Counted from the stretch's first letter, positions 31,932 to 42,034 are shown. The stretch: 64,000 bases of DNA from Firmicutes bacterium UBA5286 (GCA_002408465.1 DHSM01000022.1:105726-169725); one strand, 5' to 3'. Program-made: numbers and translations. The notes: a model not told the origin generated them from the sequence alone.

Positions 31932-33074
31932 TCACCTCGCCCTGGACTTCAACTGCTCCAGTGCACTGAGCAAAGCATCAATATCTTCATTGGTATTAAA
32001 GATTCCCGGGCTCATCCGCACCGTCCCGGGTCCCATGGTTCCTAAACTTTGGTGGGTGCGGGGAGAACAATGCAACCCCCCCCGCAGACAAATGCCAAAC
32101 TCGTCATCCAGAATGTACGCCAATTCGCTGGAATCCATGCCCGCGAAATTAAAGGATAATACCCCCACCACGTTCCCGTTTTCGCCATAAATATCCGCTT
32201 CCAACTGGCGCAATCCTGCTATTGCCCGCTGGCGCAGGCGGAGCTCATGCTGGCTGACAGCCTCCAACCCCCTGGCATTCAGGTACTCTATGCCCGCAGC
32301 CAGGCCAGCAATGCCAGGCACATTTAATGTGCCCGCCTCAAAGCGCTCGGGCCTCAGTCTTGGCGCTTCCGGAACAGCAGAGTGACTGCCTGTTCCCCCA
32401 AGACGCCAGGGCAACAGATCTGCCTCGGGAGCAATATACAACCCGCCAATGCCCTGGGGTCCCAACAGGCCTTTATGCCCGGGGAAAGCTGCAAAATCTA
32501 GGTTAAGCTCCTGAAAATCAAGGGGAACAACTCCGGCCGTCTGTGCGGCGTCTACGCAGACTAATGCCCCGGCAGCTTTTGCCATCCTTGCCATCTCTGC
32601 CAAGGGGTATACCTTGCCGGTGACATTGGAAGCATGCGTTATAGTGACCAAATCCGGCCCCGTCGCCAGCGCTTGTTCATACTCAGCCCAAGCGAAGCCT
32701 TGCTCCTTAAGGGGGCTGACATATTCCACTTTGACGCCGAACCTTTTGGCAATATCACAAAGAGGTCGCCACAAAGCATTGTGTTCACAGCCCACGCTGA
32801 CGATTGATCTGGCAGCCGGCAAAATGCCATAGATAATCATATTCAAACTTTCTGTGGCCCCACCAGTAAAGATGATGTTGCGGGAATCGCTGACGCCAAA
32901 AAAATTGGCCACGACCTCCCTTGCCTCCAGCACTCGGGCGGCAGCGTCCCTGGAAAATCGGTGTCCGCCTCTGCCCGGATTCGCTGCCCTGCGCAAGGCA
33001 TGGTCTGTAGCCAGGTATACTGATTCAGGTTTTGGCCAGCTGGTAGCCGCGTTATCAAGGTAAACCAATTTCAT
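31932..33074 (-). CDS. Cysteine desulfurase-like class V aminotransferase
   Basis: 380 residues. PLP lysine in FPGHKGLLGPQG, aspartate in VCVDAAQTAG, and a candidate catalytic cysteine in LRGGLHCSPRTHQSLG. This matches the small cysteine desulfurase family related to SufS/CsdB, which moves sulfur from cysteine; selenocysteine lyase activity is an alternative. No Fe-S scaffold gene is next to it. parS lies just upstream. Confidence 0.87.
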   Translation of the reverse strand: MKLVYLDNAATSWPKPESVYLATDHALRRAANPGRGGHRFSRDAAARVLEAREVVANFFGVSDSRNIIFTGGATESLNMIIYGILPAARSIVSVGCEHNALWRPLCDIAKRFGVKVEYVSPLKEQGFAWAEYEQALATGPDLVTITHASNVTGKVYPLAEMARMAKAAGALVCVDAAQTAGVVPLDFQELNLDFAAFPGHKGLLGPQGIGGLYIAPEADLLPWRLGGTGSHSAVPEAPRLRPERFEAGTLNVPGIAGLAAGIEYLNARGLEAVSQHELRLRQRAIAGLRQLEADIYGENGNVVGVLSFNFAGMDSSELAYILDDEFGICLRGGLHCSPRTHQSLGTMGPGTVRMSPGIFNTNEDIDALLSALEQLKSRAR

Positions 33075-33085
33075 ACCCCCAGCGT

Positions 33086-33101
33086 TGTTTCACGTGAAAC
33101 A
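33086..33101. promoter_or_regulatory. parS centromere site
   Basis: TGTTTCACGTGAAACA is a perfect 16-bp palindrome identical to the Bacillus parS consensus. It lies between parB and the class V aminotransferase gene, about 9 kb from dnaA. ParB should load here as a CTP-dependent clamp. Confidence 0.96.
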
Positions 33102-33108
33102 ATGAAGT

Positions 33109-33924
33109 CTAATGCAAAATTATGTTGATAATCCGATTGGCATCCTGGGGTGAATAATACTCAATGATGATGCGGCCTTTGCCGCCCTTTTCCTCCAGAG
33201 TAACCCGGGTGCCCAAATGCTCCATAAGCTTCTGTTGCATATGGGCGGCATTGGGATCCCGAGGTTCCGCTTTTTTTTGCCTTTGCGCCTGCCTGTTCTT
33301 TTCCGCCGTCCTCACGGTGAGGCCTTTGCTTACAATTCTCTCAGCGGCCTTCAGCTGATCCTCAACCGCCAGGGACAGCAACGTGCGGGCGTGGCCTGGA
33401 GAGATGCGGCCATCCGCGACCATTGACTGGACAGGAGGGGCAAGATTTAACAAGCGCAAGGTGTTGGCAATGGCCGAGCGGCTCTTGCCAATCCTGGTTG
33501 CCAAAGCCTCCTGTGTAAGGTTAAACTCTTTGATTAATTGAGCATACGCATTGGCCTCTTCTAAGGGATTTAAGTCCTCGCGCTGCAAGTTTTCCACCAG
33601 GGAAATCTCAGCCAGCTGGCGATCAGTCAAGTCCATAATTACAGCGGGAATGGAGCTCTTGCCCGCAAGTTTGGCCGCGCGAAAGCGTCGTTCTCCCGCC
33701 ACCAACTGATAACGGCCTAAATGAGGGCGAACGACAATGGGCTGCAACAAACCGTGCTGAGCGATGGATTGAGCCAGCTCTTCCAAGGCTTCCTGATCAA
33801 AAGTCCTCCTTGGCTGATGCGGATTGGGAACAATGCTGTCCAGGGATACTTCAGATGGAGGAACTTCTTCCTCGGCGCCGGGAATCAAAGCCCCGAGGCC
33901 TCGCCCCAAAGCCCGTTTACTCAT
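33109..33924 (-). CDS. parB: Chromosome partitioning protein ParB (Spo0J)
   Basis: 271 residues: MSKRALGRGLGALIPG start, CTP-binding ParB/Srx domain with VRPHLGRYQLVAGERRFRAAK, helix-turn-helix (LTQEALATRIGKSRSAIANTLRL region, about 140-165) and C-terminal dimerisation domain. Overlaps parA by 8 bp. Binds the adjacent parS and loads condensin onto origins in the family. Confidence 0.97.
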   Translation of the reverse strand: MSKRALGRGLGALIPGAEEEVPPSEVSLDSIVPNPHQPRRTFDQEALEELAQSIAQHGLLQPIVVRPHLGRYQLVAGERRFRAAKLAGKSSIPAVIMDLTDRQLAEISLVENLQREDLNPLEEANAYAQLIKEFNLTQEALATRIGKSRSAIANTLRLLNLAPPVQSMVADGRISPGHARTLLSLAVEDQLKAAERIVSKGLTVRTAEKNRQAQRQKKAEPRDPNAAHMQQKLMEHLGTRVTLEEKGGKGRIIIEYYSPQDANRIINIILH

Positions 33925-34678
33925 TCTTTAAAACCTCCGCGGTCAGTTGCATGTAAGTCTCTGCACCCTTGGAACGGGGATCATAATCCAAAATGGTCTG
34001 CCCATGGCTGGGTGCCTCGCTGAGCTTGACATTTCGGGGAATGATGGTCTCATAAACCTGATCGCCGAAATAAGCGCGGACCTCAGATACTACCTGCGCC
34101 GCCAGATTAGTCCTGGGGTCATACATCGTCAGCAGCGCTCCTTCCAATTTTAACGATTTATTGAGGTGGCGCTGAACAAGCTTTATCGTGTTTACCAGCT
34201 GACTCAAACCCTCCAATGCATAGTACTCGCATTGAATGGGAACAAGAATGGAATCTGCAGCGGTAAGTGCGTTTACAGTAAGCAAGCCCAAGGAGGGAGG
34301 GCAGTCAATTAATACAAAATCATACTGATTGCGAATGTTCTCCATGTGCTGCCGCAGCTTTTCTTCCCTGGACATGGAGGGAACGAGCTCGATCTCTGCT
34401 CCGGCAAGCTGGATGGAGGCAGGGGCAATCCAAAGGTTTTCCACCTCTGTAGGCGTAATAACGGTCTCCATGGGAATGCCCGAGACAAGAACATCATACA
34501 TACATCTCTTGATCGACGGCTTCCTTACGCCAACGCCGCTGGTAGTGTTGCCTTGAGGATCAATATCCACAAGCAGGACCCTCTTGCCCTGACTGGCCAG
34601 CCCTGCGCCCAAGTTGATAGCTGTCGTCGTCTTGCCGACTCCGCCCTTCTGATTGGCGATGGCAATAACTTTACCCAT
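33917..34678 (-). CDS. parA: Chromosome partitioning ATPase ParA (Soj)
   Basis: 253 residues, complete. Deviant Walker A KGGVGKTTTAINLGAG, switch motifs DIDPQGN and DCPPSLG. Works with ParB in origin segregation and, in Bacillus, regulates DnaA. Ribosome site GGAGAG before the ATG. Lies between noc and parB in the conserved order. Confidence 0.97.
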   Translation of the reverse strand: MGKVIAIANQKGGVGKTTTAINLGAGLASQGKRVLLVDIDPQGNTTSGVGVRKPSIKRCMYDVLVSGIPMETVITPTEVENLWIAPASIQLAGAEIELVPSMSREEKLRQHMENIRNQYDFVLIDCPPSLGLLTVNALTAADSILVPIQCEYYALEGLSQLVNTIKLVQRHLNKSLKLEGALLTMYDPRTNLAAQVVSEVRAYFGDQVYETIIPRNVKLSEAPSHGQTILDYDPRSKGAETYMQLTAEVLKNE

Positions 34679-34709
34679 CTTCTCACTCTCCTTAGAAGCT
34701 GTAACCCAA

Positions 34710-35531
34710 TTATTTCGGAACTCTTATGGTAATTTCATAGTAATCCTTATGTTCATTATGACTGACTTGGGGTTTTAAACCAATTTGCTCCATGGTGGCA
34801 ACTGCCTGACGAATGGTATTGAGCACAATTCGATAGTCGCGGATAACAAATTTCTGCGTTCCCGCGGGTTTGCCGGCTTCCTTATTGTCTGCCATCAAAT
34901 CCTCAATAAGGTCTTCGGTCTGGCGAACGTTCAGGCTGAGGCGGATGATCTTTTCGAGCACCTTTTCCTGACTCTTGCTGTCGGGAAGCTTTAAAAGAGC
35001 GCGGGCGTGCCGTTCGGAAAGCCCTGCCTGCAGGAGCTTGTACTGAATAGAATCAGCCAGCTTTAATAGACGCATCTTGTTGGCAATTGTAGACTGGCTT
35101 TTGCCAATCCTTTGGGCCAGGACCTCTTGGGTAAGGCCGAACTCATCCAGCAAGCGCTGATACCCTTTGGCCTCTTCAAAAAAGTCCAGGTCCTCCCGTT
35201 GCAGGTTTTCAATCAGGGCAATGGCGGCCATAGCAGAATCATTAACATCCCTAATCACTGCAGGAATTCTTGTCCATCCTAACAGTTTGCAGGCCCGAAG
35301 CCTTCTCTCCCCGGCCACAAGCTGGAACCCCTTTTCTTGGCGCCTGACAAGTACTGGCTGCAGCAGTCCGTAAGTGCGGATAGATTGTGCCAACTCGTCA
35401 AGATTATCCTCGTCAAAGCGTTGTCTGGGCTGAAAAGGATTGGGACTGATGTCGGCACAACTCAATTCCCTGGTTTCCTCCACATTGGAACCTTCTGTCC
35501 CAAGAAGTAGTTTATTGAGACTTTCTCGCAC
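34710..35531 (-). CDS. noc: Nucleoid occlusion protein Noc
   Basis: 273 residues, a ParB paralogue: NPFQPRQRFDEDNLDELAQSI, LVAGERRLRACKLLGW and a helix-turn-helix (LTQEVLAQRIGKSQSTIANK). Noc binds its own DNA sites and blocks FtsZ assembly over the nucleoid. Identified as Noc, not ParB, by its position beside rsmG upstream of parA. GTG 35531 has better spacing to AGAGAGG than GTG 35540. The amphipathic membrane-binding N-terminus is short. Confidence 0.9.
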   Translation of the reverse strand: MRESLNKLLLGTEGSNVEETRELSCADISPNPFQPRQRFDEDNLDELAQSIRTYGLLQPVLVRRQEKGFQLVAGERRLRACKLLGWTRIPAVIRDVNDSAMAAIALIENLQREDLDFFEEAKGYQRLLDEFGLTQEVLAQRIGKSQSTIANKMRLLKLADSIQYKLLQAGLSERHARALLKLPDSKSQEKVLEKIIRLSLNVRQTEDLIEDLMADNKEAGKPAGTQKFVIRDYRIVLNTIRQAVATMEQIGLKPQVSHNEHKDYYEITIRVPK

Positions 35532-35607
35532 AATAATCACCCTCTCTTAAATCAAGGTTACTGGAGTATTCGCTATTATAAAGTACAACTCCTGCAGAAA
35601 GACAAAA

Positions 35608-36306
35608 TTACAACGGCTTCTTAGCGGGCATACCTGGTCTGCGAGGATAAACTGACGGCGTTGGGCTAATTTTATCGATTACCACCAGGCAACGTTGGTC
35701 TCCGGGGGGAAGACTGTAAAAATGAACCTGGCGAACTCGCCCTCCCAGCAGCCTGAAAGCATTTTCAGCCGCTGCCGCCTCTTCGGCGCCGCTAGGGCCT
35801 TTCATGGCCAAACAGCATCCTCCCAAGGCAAGGAGAGGCAAACAGTATTCACAGATGACTGACAGGCCGGCAACAGCCCTAGTGACAGTCAGAGAAAAAG
35901 TTTCCCGCTTGGGACCCTGACCTAAATTTTCGGCCCGCTCCCAGAGAATGTCTGCCTCTACAGCCAGCTCTTGACAGCAGTGACGCAAAAAAGCAGCCTT
36001 TTTTGCTGCCGCCTCCACCAAAGTGAGCTTTATTTCTGGATAGACAATTTTTAACGGCAAGCCGGGAAAGCCTGCTCCGGTTCCTATATCAACCAATGAG
36101 GAGGCCGCGAGAGCAATAAATTTACCTGGAAAAAGAGAATCGCAGATATGTTTATAGATAAAATCCCGGGGCTCGATGAGGGCGGTAAGATTAATTTTTT
36201 TGTTCCATTCAACAAGGATTTGATAGTACTGGCAGAGTTGATCCAGGCAGCGGCTGGAATGGGGGAAACCGTTTTCCGCCAAAACCTGCTCTAATTCAGT
36301 GCGCAT
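35608..36306 (-). CDS. rsmG: 16S rRNA G527 N7-methyltransferase
   Basis: 232 residues from ATG 36306 (AAGGGTGG upstream). SAM motif [16 protein letters not shown] and [22 protein letters not shown] region are typical. Methylates G527 in the 530 loop; loss in other species gives low-level streptomycin resistance. Overlaps mnmG by 11 bp. Confidence 0.96.
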   Translation of the reverse strand: MRTELEQVLAENGFPHSSRCLDQLCQYYQILVEWNKKINLTALIEPRDFIYKHICDSLFPGKFIALAASSLVDIGTGAGFPGLPLKIVYPEIKLTLVEAAAKKAAFLRHCCQELAVEADILWERAENLGQGPKRETFSLTVTRAVAGLSVICEYCLPLLALGGCCLAMKGPSGAEEAAAAENAFRLLGGRVRQVHFYSLPPGDQRCLVVIDKISPTPSVYPRRPGMPAKKPL

Positions 36307-38182
36307 GGCGGCCACCCTTTTGTTTTATATGGATGGAAAGTACTGATACATCTGCTGGGGAGACTCCTGAGATTCTGGAAGCCTGGCCTAAAGTCTGAGG
36401 CTTGAATTTGCTAAGTTTTTCTCTGGCCTCAGCAGAAAGACCCAGTATCTCATTGTACTGGAGACAGGAGGGGAGCAGGGTTGTCTCTAAGCGGCGCATC
36501 CTTTCCACCTGTTGCCTTTGTTTGTCAACATATCCTCGGTACTTAAACTCCGTTTCAACCACCTGAAGCATTTCCTTGTCTAATACAGATAAAGATGGAA
36601 CCAACGGCGCCAGATCAGTCAGAGCAATCTCTGGCCGCAAAATTATCTCCGTCAACGGAGCAGATTGTGTCAGAAGGCTGCTGCCTCTTACCTGCAAAAG
36701 GGGGTTGATGTCCTTAGGGGCAACTTTAGTTTTCGCCAGCTCTTCCATGGCCTCAAGGATTAGAGCCTGTTTATTTTGGAAGATTCTAAACCGTTCCTCG
36801 CAAAGAAGTCCCACTTGATGTCCTATGGGAGAAAGGCGCTGATCGGCATTGTCCTGGCGCAGCAACAGGCGAAATTCCGCTCGAGAAGTCAGCATGCGAT
36901 AGGGTTCATTAGTGCCCTTAATGGTCAAGTCGTCGATAAGGACGCCAATATAAGCCTGGGAGCGCTGGAGGATAATTTCTCCCTTGCCTTGCACCCTGCG
37001 GGCAGCATTGATTCCTGCCATCAATCCCTGGGCTGCCGCCTCTTCATATCCTGAAGTGCCATTAATCTGGCCGGCACAAAACAAGCCCGGAATTTCTTTG
37101 GCTTCCAAAGTAAGTTTCAGCTGCGTGGGAACCACGACATCGTATTCAATGGCATAACCTGGCCTGAGCATTTCTGCTTGCTCCAGGCCGGGGATGGTGT
37201 GCAAAAAGGCCTCCTGTACATCTTCCGGCAAGCTGGACGATATGCCCTGGACGTAGTATTCATTGGTACTTGCCCCTTCGGGCTCAATAAACAGCTGATG
37301 GCGATCTTTATCGGGAAAACGCACAATCTTATCTTCTATGGAAGGGCAGTAGCGGGGGCCAACCCCCTCAATAATCCCGGTAAAAAGAGGGGCCCTGTGC
37401 AAATTTTCTTTGATTATGCGATGAGTTTCAGAAGTTGTATAGGTCAGCCAGCACTGTGCCTGTTCCCGCTTGACCGGCGCCGCCCAAAAAGAAAAACTTA
37501 AGGGCGAATCAGCACCGGGCTGAGGTTTCATTTTTGCAAAATCCAAGGTGCAGCCATTGACTCGTGGGGGGGTGCCGGTTTTAAACCGAATCAGCGCCAA
37601 GCCCAGTTCCCTTAAAGAACGGGAAAGCTGGGGCGGCCCTTCCTGGGCATTGGGACCGCCTGGCCAAGTTTTTTCCCCGATGATCATCCGAGATGCCGTA
37701 TAGGTTCCCGGAGTGACAATTAAATTGGGCGCATAAAAACCGGTGCCCAGGCGGGTGGTAACACCCTTAATGCCGTCGCTGTCAGCGTTGATAGTTTCCA
37801 CAACAGCCTGACGCATTGTTAAATTAGGCTGTTCCTCCAACACTTTCTTCATCCTCTGCTGATAGGCGACTTTGTCGGCCTGAGCTCGCAGGGAATGCAC
37901 TGCAGGACCTTTATTGGTGTTGAGCATGCGGATCTGAATCAAAGTTTCATTAATATTGCGTCCCATTTCCCCGCCTAGGGCATCGATTTCCCGGACCAAA
38001 TGGGCTTTGGCGGGACCGCCAATCGAGGGGTTGCAGGGCATGAGGGCGACAGCATCCAGATTCATGGTCAAGAGCAAAACCTGACAATTCATCCTGGCCG
38101 CTGCCAGGGCGGCTTCACAACCGGCGTGGCCTGCGCCGATGACGATAACATCAAATTTATGTCCATTGGCCAAAGCAAGCAC
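36296..38182 (-). CDS. mnmG: tRNA uridine 5-carboxymethylaminomethyl modification enzyme MnmG
   Basis: 628 residues. FAD-binding [20 protein letters not shown], the [25 protein letters not shown] signature region and C-terminal SYEEAA-type helix are intact. Works with MnmE to modify U34 of certain tRNAs. GTG start at 38182 directly abuts the TAG stop of mnmE, so the two are coupled. Confidence 0.97.
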   Translation of the reverse strand: MLALANGHKFDVIVIGAGHAGCEAALAAARMNCQVLLLTMNLDAVALMPCNPSIGGPAKAHLVREIDALGGEMGRNINETLIQIRMLNTNKGPAVHSLRAQADKVAYQQRMKKVLEEQPNLTMRQAVVETINADSDGIKGVTTRLGTGFYAPNLIVTPGTYTASRMIIGEKTWPGGPNAQEGPPQLSRSLRELGLALIRFKTGTPPRVNGCTLDFAKMKPQPGADSPLSFSFWAAPVKREQAQCWLTYTTSETHRIIKENLHRAPLFTGIIEGVGPRYCPSIEDKIVRFPDKDRHQLFIEPEGASTNEYYVQGISSSLPEDVQEAFLHTIPGLEQAEMLRPGYAIEYDVVVPTQLKLTLEAKEIPGLFCAGQINGTSGYEEAAAQGLMAGINAARRVQGKGEIILQRSQAYIGVLIDDLTIKGTNEPYRMLTSRAEFRLLLRQDNADQRLSPIGHQVGLLCEERFRIFQNKQALILEAMEELAKTKVAPKDINPLLQVRGSSLLTQSAPLTEIILRPEIALTDLAPLVPSLSVLDKEMLQVVETEFKYRGYVDKQRQQVERMRRLETTLLPSCLQYNEILGLSAEAREKLSKFKPQTLGQASRISGVSPADVSVLSIHIKQKGGRHAH

Positions 38183-39547
38183 CTACTTTCCCAAACAAAA
38201 ACGTTGAAAGATACTGTCCAGAAGATCATCAGTCCAAACCGCACCGGTAATTTCCCCCAGTGCCTGCCAGGCCTGGCGCAAGTCCAATGCCAACAAGTCC
38301 GAAGGCAAGGTCTCCCAATTGGCGGCAACCTGGCGCAAAAGCCCGGCGGCCGTCACCAGAGCCTGATAATGACGCTGATTGCTGATAAATGTGGTATCAG
38401 GGCTAAACTTGCCGCTGATAAACAGATTTTCAATTTCATCTTTTAAAGCTTCAATGCCCTGTTCCTGGAGAGCGGAAATTTCCGTGATGTGCTGAAACCC
38501 CCTGGCGGCTATTTCCCCTGCATCAATAACTGCAGGCAGATCTGTTTTATTGAGCACTACAATAGCGTTATCCCTGCTTACATTCTGCAAAAGCAGGTCA
38601 TCTTCTTCGGTTAAGGGACGAGAGGTATCTAAAATCAGGAGAATAAGATCTGCCTGTTCTGCAAGCTTGCGTGCCCGCTCAATGCCAATCTTCTCAATAA
38701 CGTCGCCGGATTCCCGGATGCCGGCGGTATCGGCCAAACGCAGGGGTATGCCCCTGATAGTCACAGGCACTTCCAGCACATCCCGGGTTGTGCCAGGAAT
38801 GTCAGTGACTATAGCCCGTTCCTCGCCGGCCAAAATATTGAGGAGTGAGGATTTGCCTACGTTAGGACTGCCTAAAATTACAGTCACGACCCCATCCCGA
38901 TAGATTTTGCCCTCTTGATATGTACTCTGCAGGCCTTCTAAAACAGTAATTTGCTGTTCCAGCGTTGCCGCTGCCTTGTCCCGGCCAGGTAAATCAAGCT
39001 CCGCCTCAGGATAATCAATCTCTGCTTCAATCCAGGCCAAAACAGAGATAACCTTATCCCTGATCGCTTCAATGGCTGCCGACAGTCTTCCCCTGTAATG
39101 GGAGCGAGCGATCTCGGCTGCTTTGTTAGAGCTGGCGCTAATAAGGTCAGATATAGATTCAGCCTGAGCTAAATCAATCCGTCCGTTTAGAAAAGCCCGC
39201 TTGCTGAATTCACCGGGCTCTGCAAGCCGAACGCCTAAGTCAAATATTGCCCTGAGCATGGTCTGAAGGATAACTATTCCTCCGTGACAGTGAAACTCTA
39301 CCACATCTTCTCCGGTAAAGGATCGGGGGGATTTAAACCAAACAAATAAGCCAGTATCAATATGTTTCCCTTTTGAGTCGGTAAAATCGCCAAAATACAT
39401 CCTGCCCGGAGAAAAGGCGACCTTGCGCTTAGGGTTAAAAAGCTTGGCCCCGAGAGCCGCGGCCTTCTCGCCGCTAATTCTGATTATGCCTATCCCGCCG
39501 AATCCCGGAGGGGTGGCAACAGCAGCAATTGTATCAAGGGTATACAT
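38183..39547 (-). CDS. mnmE: tRNA modification GTPase MnmE
   Basis: 454 residues from ATG 39547 (GGGAGG seven bases upstream; adjacent ATG 39550 possible). N-terminal folate-binding domain (TIAAVATPPGFGGIGIIRISG region), G domain with GSPNVGKSSLLN, DIPGTTRD and NKTD, and the C-terminal CLGK (CxGK) motif. Partner of MnmG in U34 modification. Confidence 0.97.
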   Translation of the reverse strand: MYTLDTIAAVATPPGFGGIGIIRISGEKAAALGAKLFNPKRKVAFSPGRMYFGDFTDSKGKHIDTGLFVWFKSPRSFTGEDVVEFHCHGGIVILQTMLRAIFDLGVRLAEPGEFSKRAFLNGRIDLAQAESISDLISASSNKAAEIARSHYRGRLSAAIEAIRDKVISVLAWIEAEIDYPEAELDLPGRDKAAATLEQQITVLEGLQSTYQEGKIYRDGVVTVILGSPNVGKSSLLNILAGEERAIVTDIPGTTRDVLEVPVTIRGIPLRLADTAGIRESGDVIEKIGIERARKLAEQADLILLILDTSRPLTEEDDLLLQNVSRDNAIVVLNKTDLPAVIDAGEIAARGFQHITEISALQEQGIEALKDEIENLFISGKFSPDTTFISNQRHYQALVTAAGLLRQVAANWETLPSDLLALDLRQAWQALGEITGAVWTDDLLDSIFQRFCLGK

Positions 39548-39590
39548 CATCAGCCCTCCCTTTGCCAGTATACTAGCATATAAAAACCAC

Positions 39591-39620
39591 AAAAAACAAC
39601 AACCGGCCTCATGGCCGGTT
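39591..39620 (-). terminator. Terminator after jag
   Basis: AACCGGCC (39601-39608) pairs with GGCCGGTT (39613-39620), overlapping the jag stop; the minus strand continues GTTGTTTTTTG. Confidence 0.75.
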
Positions 39621-40242
39621 AATCTCGCTTCAGATCTATGACAACTCTGCGGGAAGGTTCTTCGCCAATGCTGTAAGTTACAACATCATGGTCATCGCTG
39701 AGAGCCATGTGCACCAGGCGGCGCTCAGCGGGAGTCATGGGCTCGAGAGCAATTTTGCGTCCTGTCTTGACTGCCTTTTGCTTGGCAGACAGGGCATTCT
39801 TCTGGATGGTAAGACGGCGTTTTTCTCTGTAGCCGCCAGCATCAACTTGAACCGGCACAAATTCCACGGTTTTTTTATTGACGGCTAAAGTAGTAATATA
39901 CTGCAAGGCATCGAGAGTCTGCCCCCGGCGGCCAATCAAAACCCCCAAATTATTACCAGCAATATCAAGTTCAATTCGTTCATCCTGCAGCCTCACGCCA
40001 ACCCTGGCATTAATCCGCATTTTCTCTAAGATCTGCTCCATCCAATCGGCTGCAAATAATACAGGATCAAACTGTTCCCGCACTTGAACCACAGCGTTCT
40101 TTCCCGGCAAAATACCAAATAAACCTTTGGTCGGCAGCTCGACAATAGTGATATCGGCATCTTCTCTCTTGATGCTTAACTCGGAGAGAGCAGACTCGAT
40201 AGCTTCTTCGACAGTTTTGCCGGTGCCAGTGACTTCCTTCAC
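39619..40242 (-). CDS. jag: Jag/KhpB RNA-binding protein
   Basis: 207 residues: Jag N-terminal domain (about 1-50), KH domain (NNLGVLIGRRGQTLDALQY) and C-terminal R3H domain (ERRLVHMALSDDHDVVTYS). Binds RNA, with KhpA in other Firmicutes, and affects cell elongation. GTG start overlaps the yidC stop. Confidence 0.95.
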   Translation of the reverse strand: MKEVTGTGKTVEEAIESALSELSIKREDADITIVELPTKGLFGILPGKNAVVQVREQFDPVLFAADWMEQILEKMRINARVGVRLQDERIELDIAGNNLGVLIGRRGQTLDALQYITTLAVNKKTVEFVPVQVDAGGYREKRRLTIQKNALSAKQKAVKTGRKIALEPMTPAERRLVHMALSDDHDVVTYSIGEEPSRRVVIDLKRD

Positions 40243-40943
40243 TGTTCTTCGCCTCCTTGTTCTGCTACAGCTGCAGGGCGGCTAAAAACCAGGTTTTGGG
40301 CAATCTGAAAGATATTACCCACCAGCCAGTACAAAGGCAAGCCCTGAGGCAAGCTATAGCCAAAGAAAAGAATCATCAGGGGCATGAGCATAGTCATGGT
40401 CCCCATTCCCGCTGCCTCGGTATTCTGTCCCGCAGTCATCAGCTTAGATTGAAAATAAGTGGTAACTGCAGCCAATATCGGGATAACAGCAGGGATGATA
40501 TAAGCGGCAATTCCGGTGCCTTCTTTAATCAATTGCGCAAAGGATTTGTTCAGGTCCACCAGGCCGGCAAAAAAAGGACTGAAGCCTGGGATAGCATCAG
40601 ACATAATCTTGGGATCCTTTAAGACCGCAAAAACTGCAATGATCACAGGGAATTGAATAAGCAGAGGCAGGCAGCCACCAAATGGACTGACTTTATTGAT
40701 CTTATACAGTTCCAACATTTCTTTGTTCAGCTTATCCGGGTTATCTTTATACTTTTCCTGCAATTTTTTTTGCTCGGGAGCAATTCTCTGCATGGCCCGG
40801 GTGGAGTTTATCTGCTTTATTGACAGAGGCAAAGTAACCAATCTTACAAGTAAAGTCAGGAGAATAATCGCCAGCCCATAATCTGCGGTGATATTGTAAA
40901 AGAAAATTAATATCTGGGCAAAAATGTTTTTCAAAAAATCCAC
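40239..40943 (-). CDS. yidC: Membrane protein insertase YidC (SpoIIIJ type)
   Basis: 234 residues with five predicted membrane helices and no lipoprotein signal, a short form compared with Bacillus YidC1. The hydrophilic-groove arginine is in LLVRLVTLPLSIKQ; the C1 loop (ARMQRIAPEQKKLQEKY-like region) is present. Inserts membrane proteins with or without SecYEG. GTG start. Confidence 0.95.
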   Translation of the reverse strand: MDFLKNIFAQILIFFYNITADYGLAIILLTLLVRLVTLPLSIKQINSTRAMQRIAPEQKKLQEKYKDNPDKLNKEMLELYKINKVSPFGGCLPLLIQFPVIIAVFAVLKDPKIMSDAIPGFSPFFAGLVDLNKSFAQLIKEGTGIAAYIIPAVIPILAAVTTYFQSKLMTAGQNTEAAGMGTMTMLMPLMILFFGYSLPQGLPLYWLVGNIFQIAQNLVFSRPAAVAEQGGEEQ

Positions 40944-40958
40944 TATAAATCCCCCCTA

Positions 40959-41168
40959 TTATTTTAGAGGATCATAGCCACCGGCACAAAAGGGATGACA
41001 GCGCAAGAGCCGGCGCAGGGTGAGGTACGATCCTTTAAAAAATCCATACTTTTCATAAGCCTGAATGGCATATGCAGAACAAGTTGGTCGAAATCTACAG
41101 TTTTGCCCAAGAAAAGGAGAGATAAAACGCCTGTAACCCTTAATCAACAAAACGGCGATTTTACTCAT
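40959..41168 (-). CDS. yidD: Membrane protein insertion efficiency factor YidD
   Basis: 69 residues with the family signature YRRFISPFLGQNCRFRPTCS, AYEKYGFFKGSYLT and RCHPFCAGGYDP. A peripheral membrane protein helping YidC. Its ATG overlaps the rnpA stop by four bases. Confidence 0.96.
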   Translation of the reverse strand: MSKIAVLLIKGYRRFISPFLGQNCRFRPTCSAYAIQAYEKYGFFKGSYLTLRRLLRCHPFCAGGYDPLK

Positions 41169-41515
41169 CGCTGTTCCTGGAAGAGCTTGGCTTTGCGCAG
41201 CAGCCTGGACATAACCTTATAAACGGTTTGAAAATTATCTTCCTTCAATGGCGGTCTAGCAACAACTACGAGATCATAGCCATTGACAAGATTGGGAAGA
41301 TGTTGGCGCATTGATTCCCGCAACAGACGTTTGCAGCGATTGCGCTGGTGGCTTTTACCAACCTTTTTGCTCGCGACAAAACCCACTCTAATTCCATCAT
41401 CAATAAAAAGGGGATAATAGTATATGACCATTTGCCTGGCAACAACATATGCACCGCGCTTATATACTCTGTTGAAATCCGTCGTTTTTTTTAAGCGATT
41501 TGCTTTGTTTAGCAT
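41165..41515 (-). CDS. rnpA: Ribonuclease P protein component
   Basis: 116 residues with the RNR motif in KSHQRNRCKRLLRESMR and the N-terminal LKKTTDFNRVYKRG. Protein subunit of RNase P for tRNA 5' maturation. Encoded just after rpmH, separated by a hairpin. Confidence 0.96.
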   Translation of the reverse strand: MLNKANRLKKTTDFNRVYKRGAYVVARQMVIYYYPLFIDDGIRVGFVASKKVGKSHQRNRCKRLLRESMRQHLPNLVNGYDLVVVARPPLKEDNFQTVYKVMSRLLRKAKLFQEQR

Positions 41516-41530
41516 AAGGCTAAGGGCGCA

Positions 41531-41554
41531 AAAAGGCCGAGTTTCTGGCCTTTT
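41531..41554 (-). terminator. Hairpin between rpmH and rnpA
   Basis: AAAAGGCC (41531-41538) pairs perfectly with GGCCTTTT (41547-41554) just after the rpmH stop; the minus strand continues with TTTTT. Probably a partial terminator giving more rpmH than rnpA transcript. Confidence 0.7.
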
Positions 41555-41687
41555 ACGCTGTCAGTTGTTTTCTGCCTTTGCGGCGACGGCGCTTAATAAC
41601 ATTTCTACCCGCTGTAGAAGCCATGCGGGCACGAAAACCATGCACCTTTGATCTCTGTCTTACTTTGGGTTGGTAGGTCATTTTCAT
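41553..41687 (-). CDS. rpmH: 50S ribosomal protein L34
   Basis: 44 residues. Begins [19 protein letters not shown] and continues [21 protein letters not shown], the unmistakable L34 pattern. ATG 41687 follows GGTGG. First gene of the leftward origin operon, with a consensus promoter about 32 bp upstream. Confidence 0.97.
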   Translation of the reverse strand: MKMTYQPKVRQRSKVHGFRARMASTAGRNVIKRRRRKGRKQLTA

Positions 41688-41718
41688 AGAGTCCACCCCC
41701 TTATTTGCACTGACGGAA

Positions 41719-41747
41719 ATTATACCCTAAAACCATTGTACCGTCAA
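41719..41747 (-). promoter_or_regulatory. Promoter of rpmH-rnpA
   Basis: Minus-strand -35 TTGACG (41742-41747), 17-bp spacer, perfect -10 TATAAT (41719-41724). Confidence 0.82.
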
Positions 41748-41776
41748 GAAAAACGATAAAAATCAATTTGGGGATA

Positions 41777-41998
41777 TGTGGATTAATTTTCTTGCAGCCT
41801 GGGGATAATTTTGATAAACTAGATGACAACAGACTAGAACGGGAGTCTCGATTACACAATTACTAACAGCTTGTTGATAAGTATGTGGATATCTTGCCGG
41901 AAACAAACCTTAAGCGCCAGCATCCGTGGACAATCTTTCTGGAAAAAGCATACCCTGCATCAAGAACTGTGGATAAGTCGATAACCCTGTTATCCACA
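41777..41998. other. oriC, dnaA-upstream DnaA-box cluster
   Basis: The rpmH-dnaA gap holds DnaA boxes: perfect TTATCCACA at 41990-41998 and its reverse TGTGGATAA at 41968-41976, plus one-mismatch boxes TGTGGATTA (41777-41785), TGGGGATAA (41800-41808) and TGTGGATAT (41884-41892). The boxes mix orientations. This matches the upstream part of the bipartite Bacillus-type origin and probably also autoregulates dnaA. Confidence 0.88.
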
Positions 41999-42034
41999 TT
42001 TTTATTTATTTGCCTACATTAGGAGGTCTTTTCT

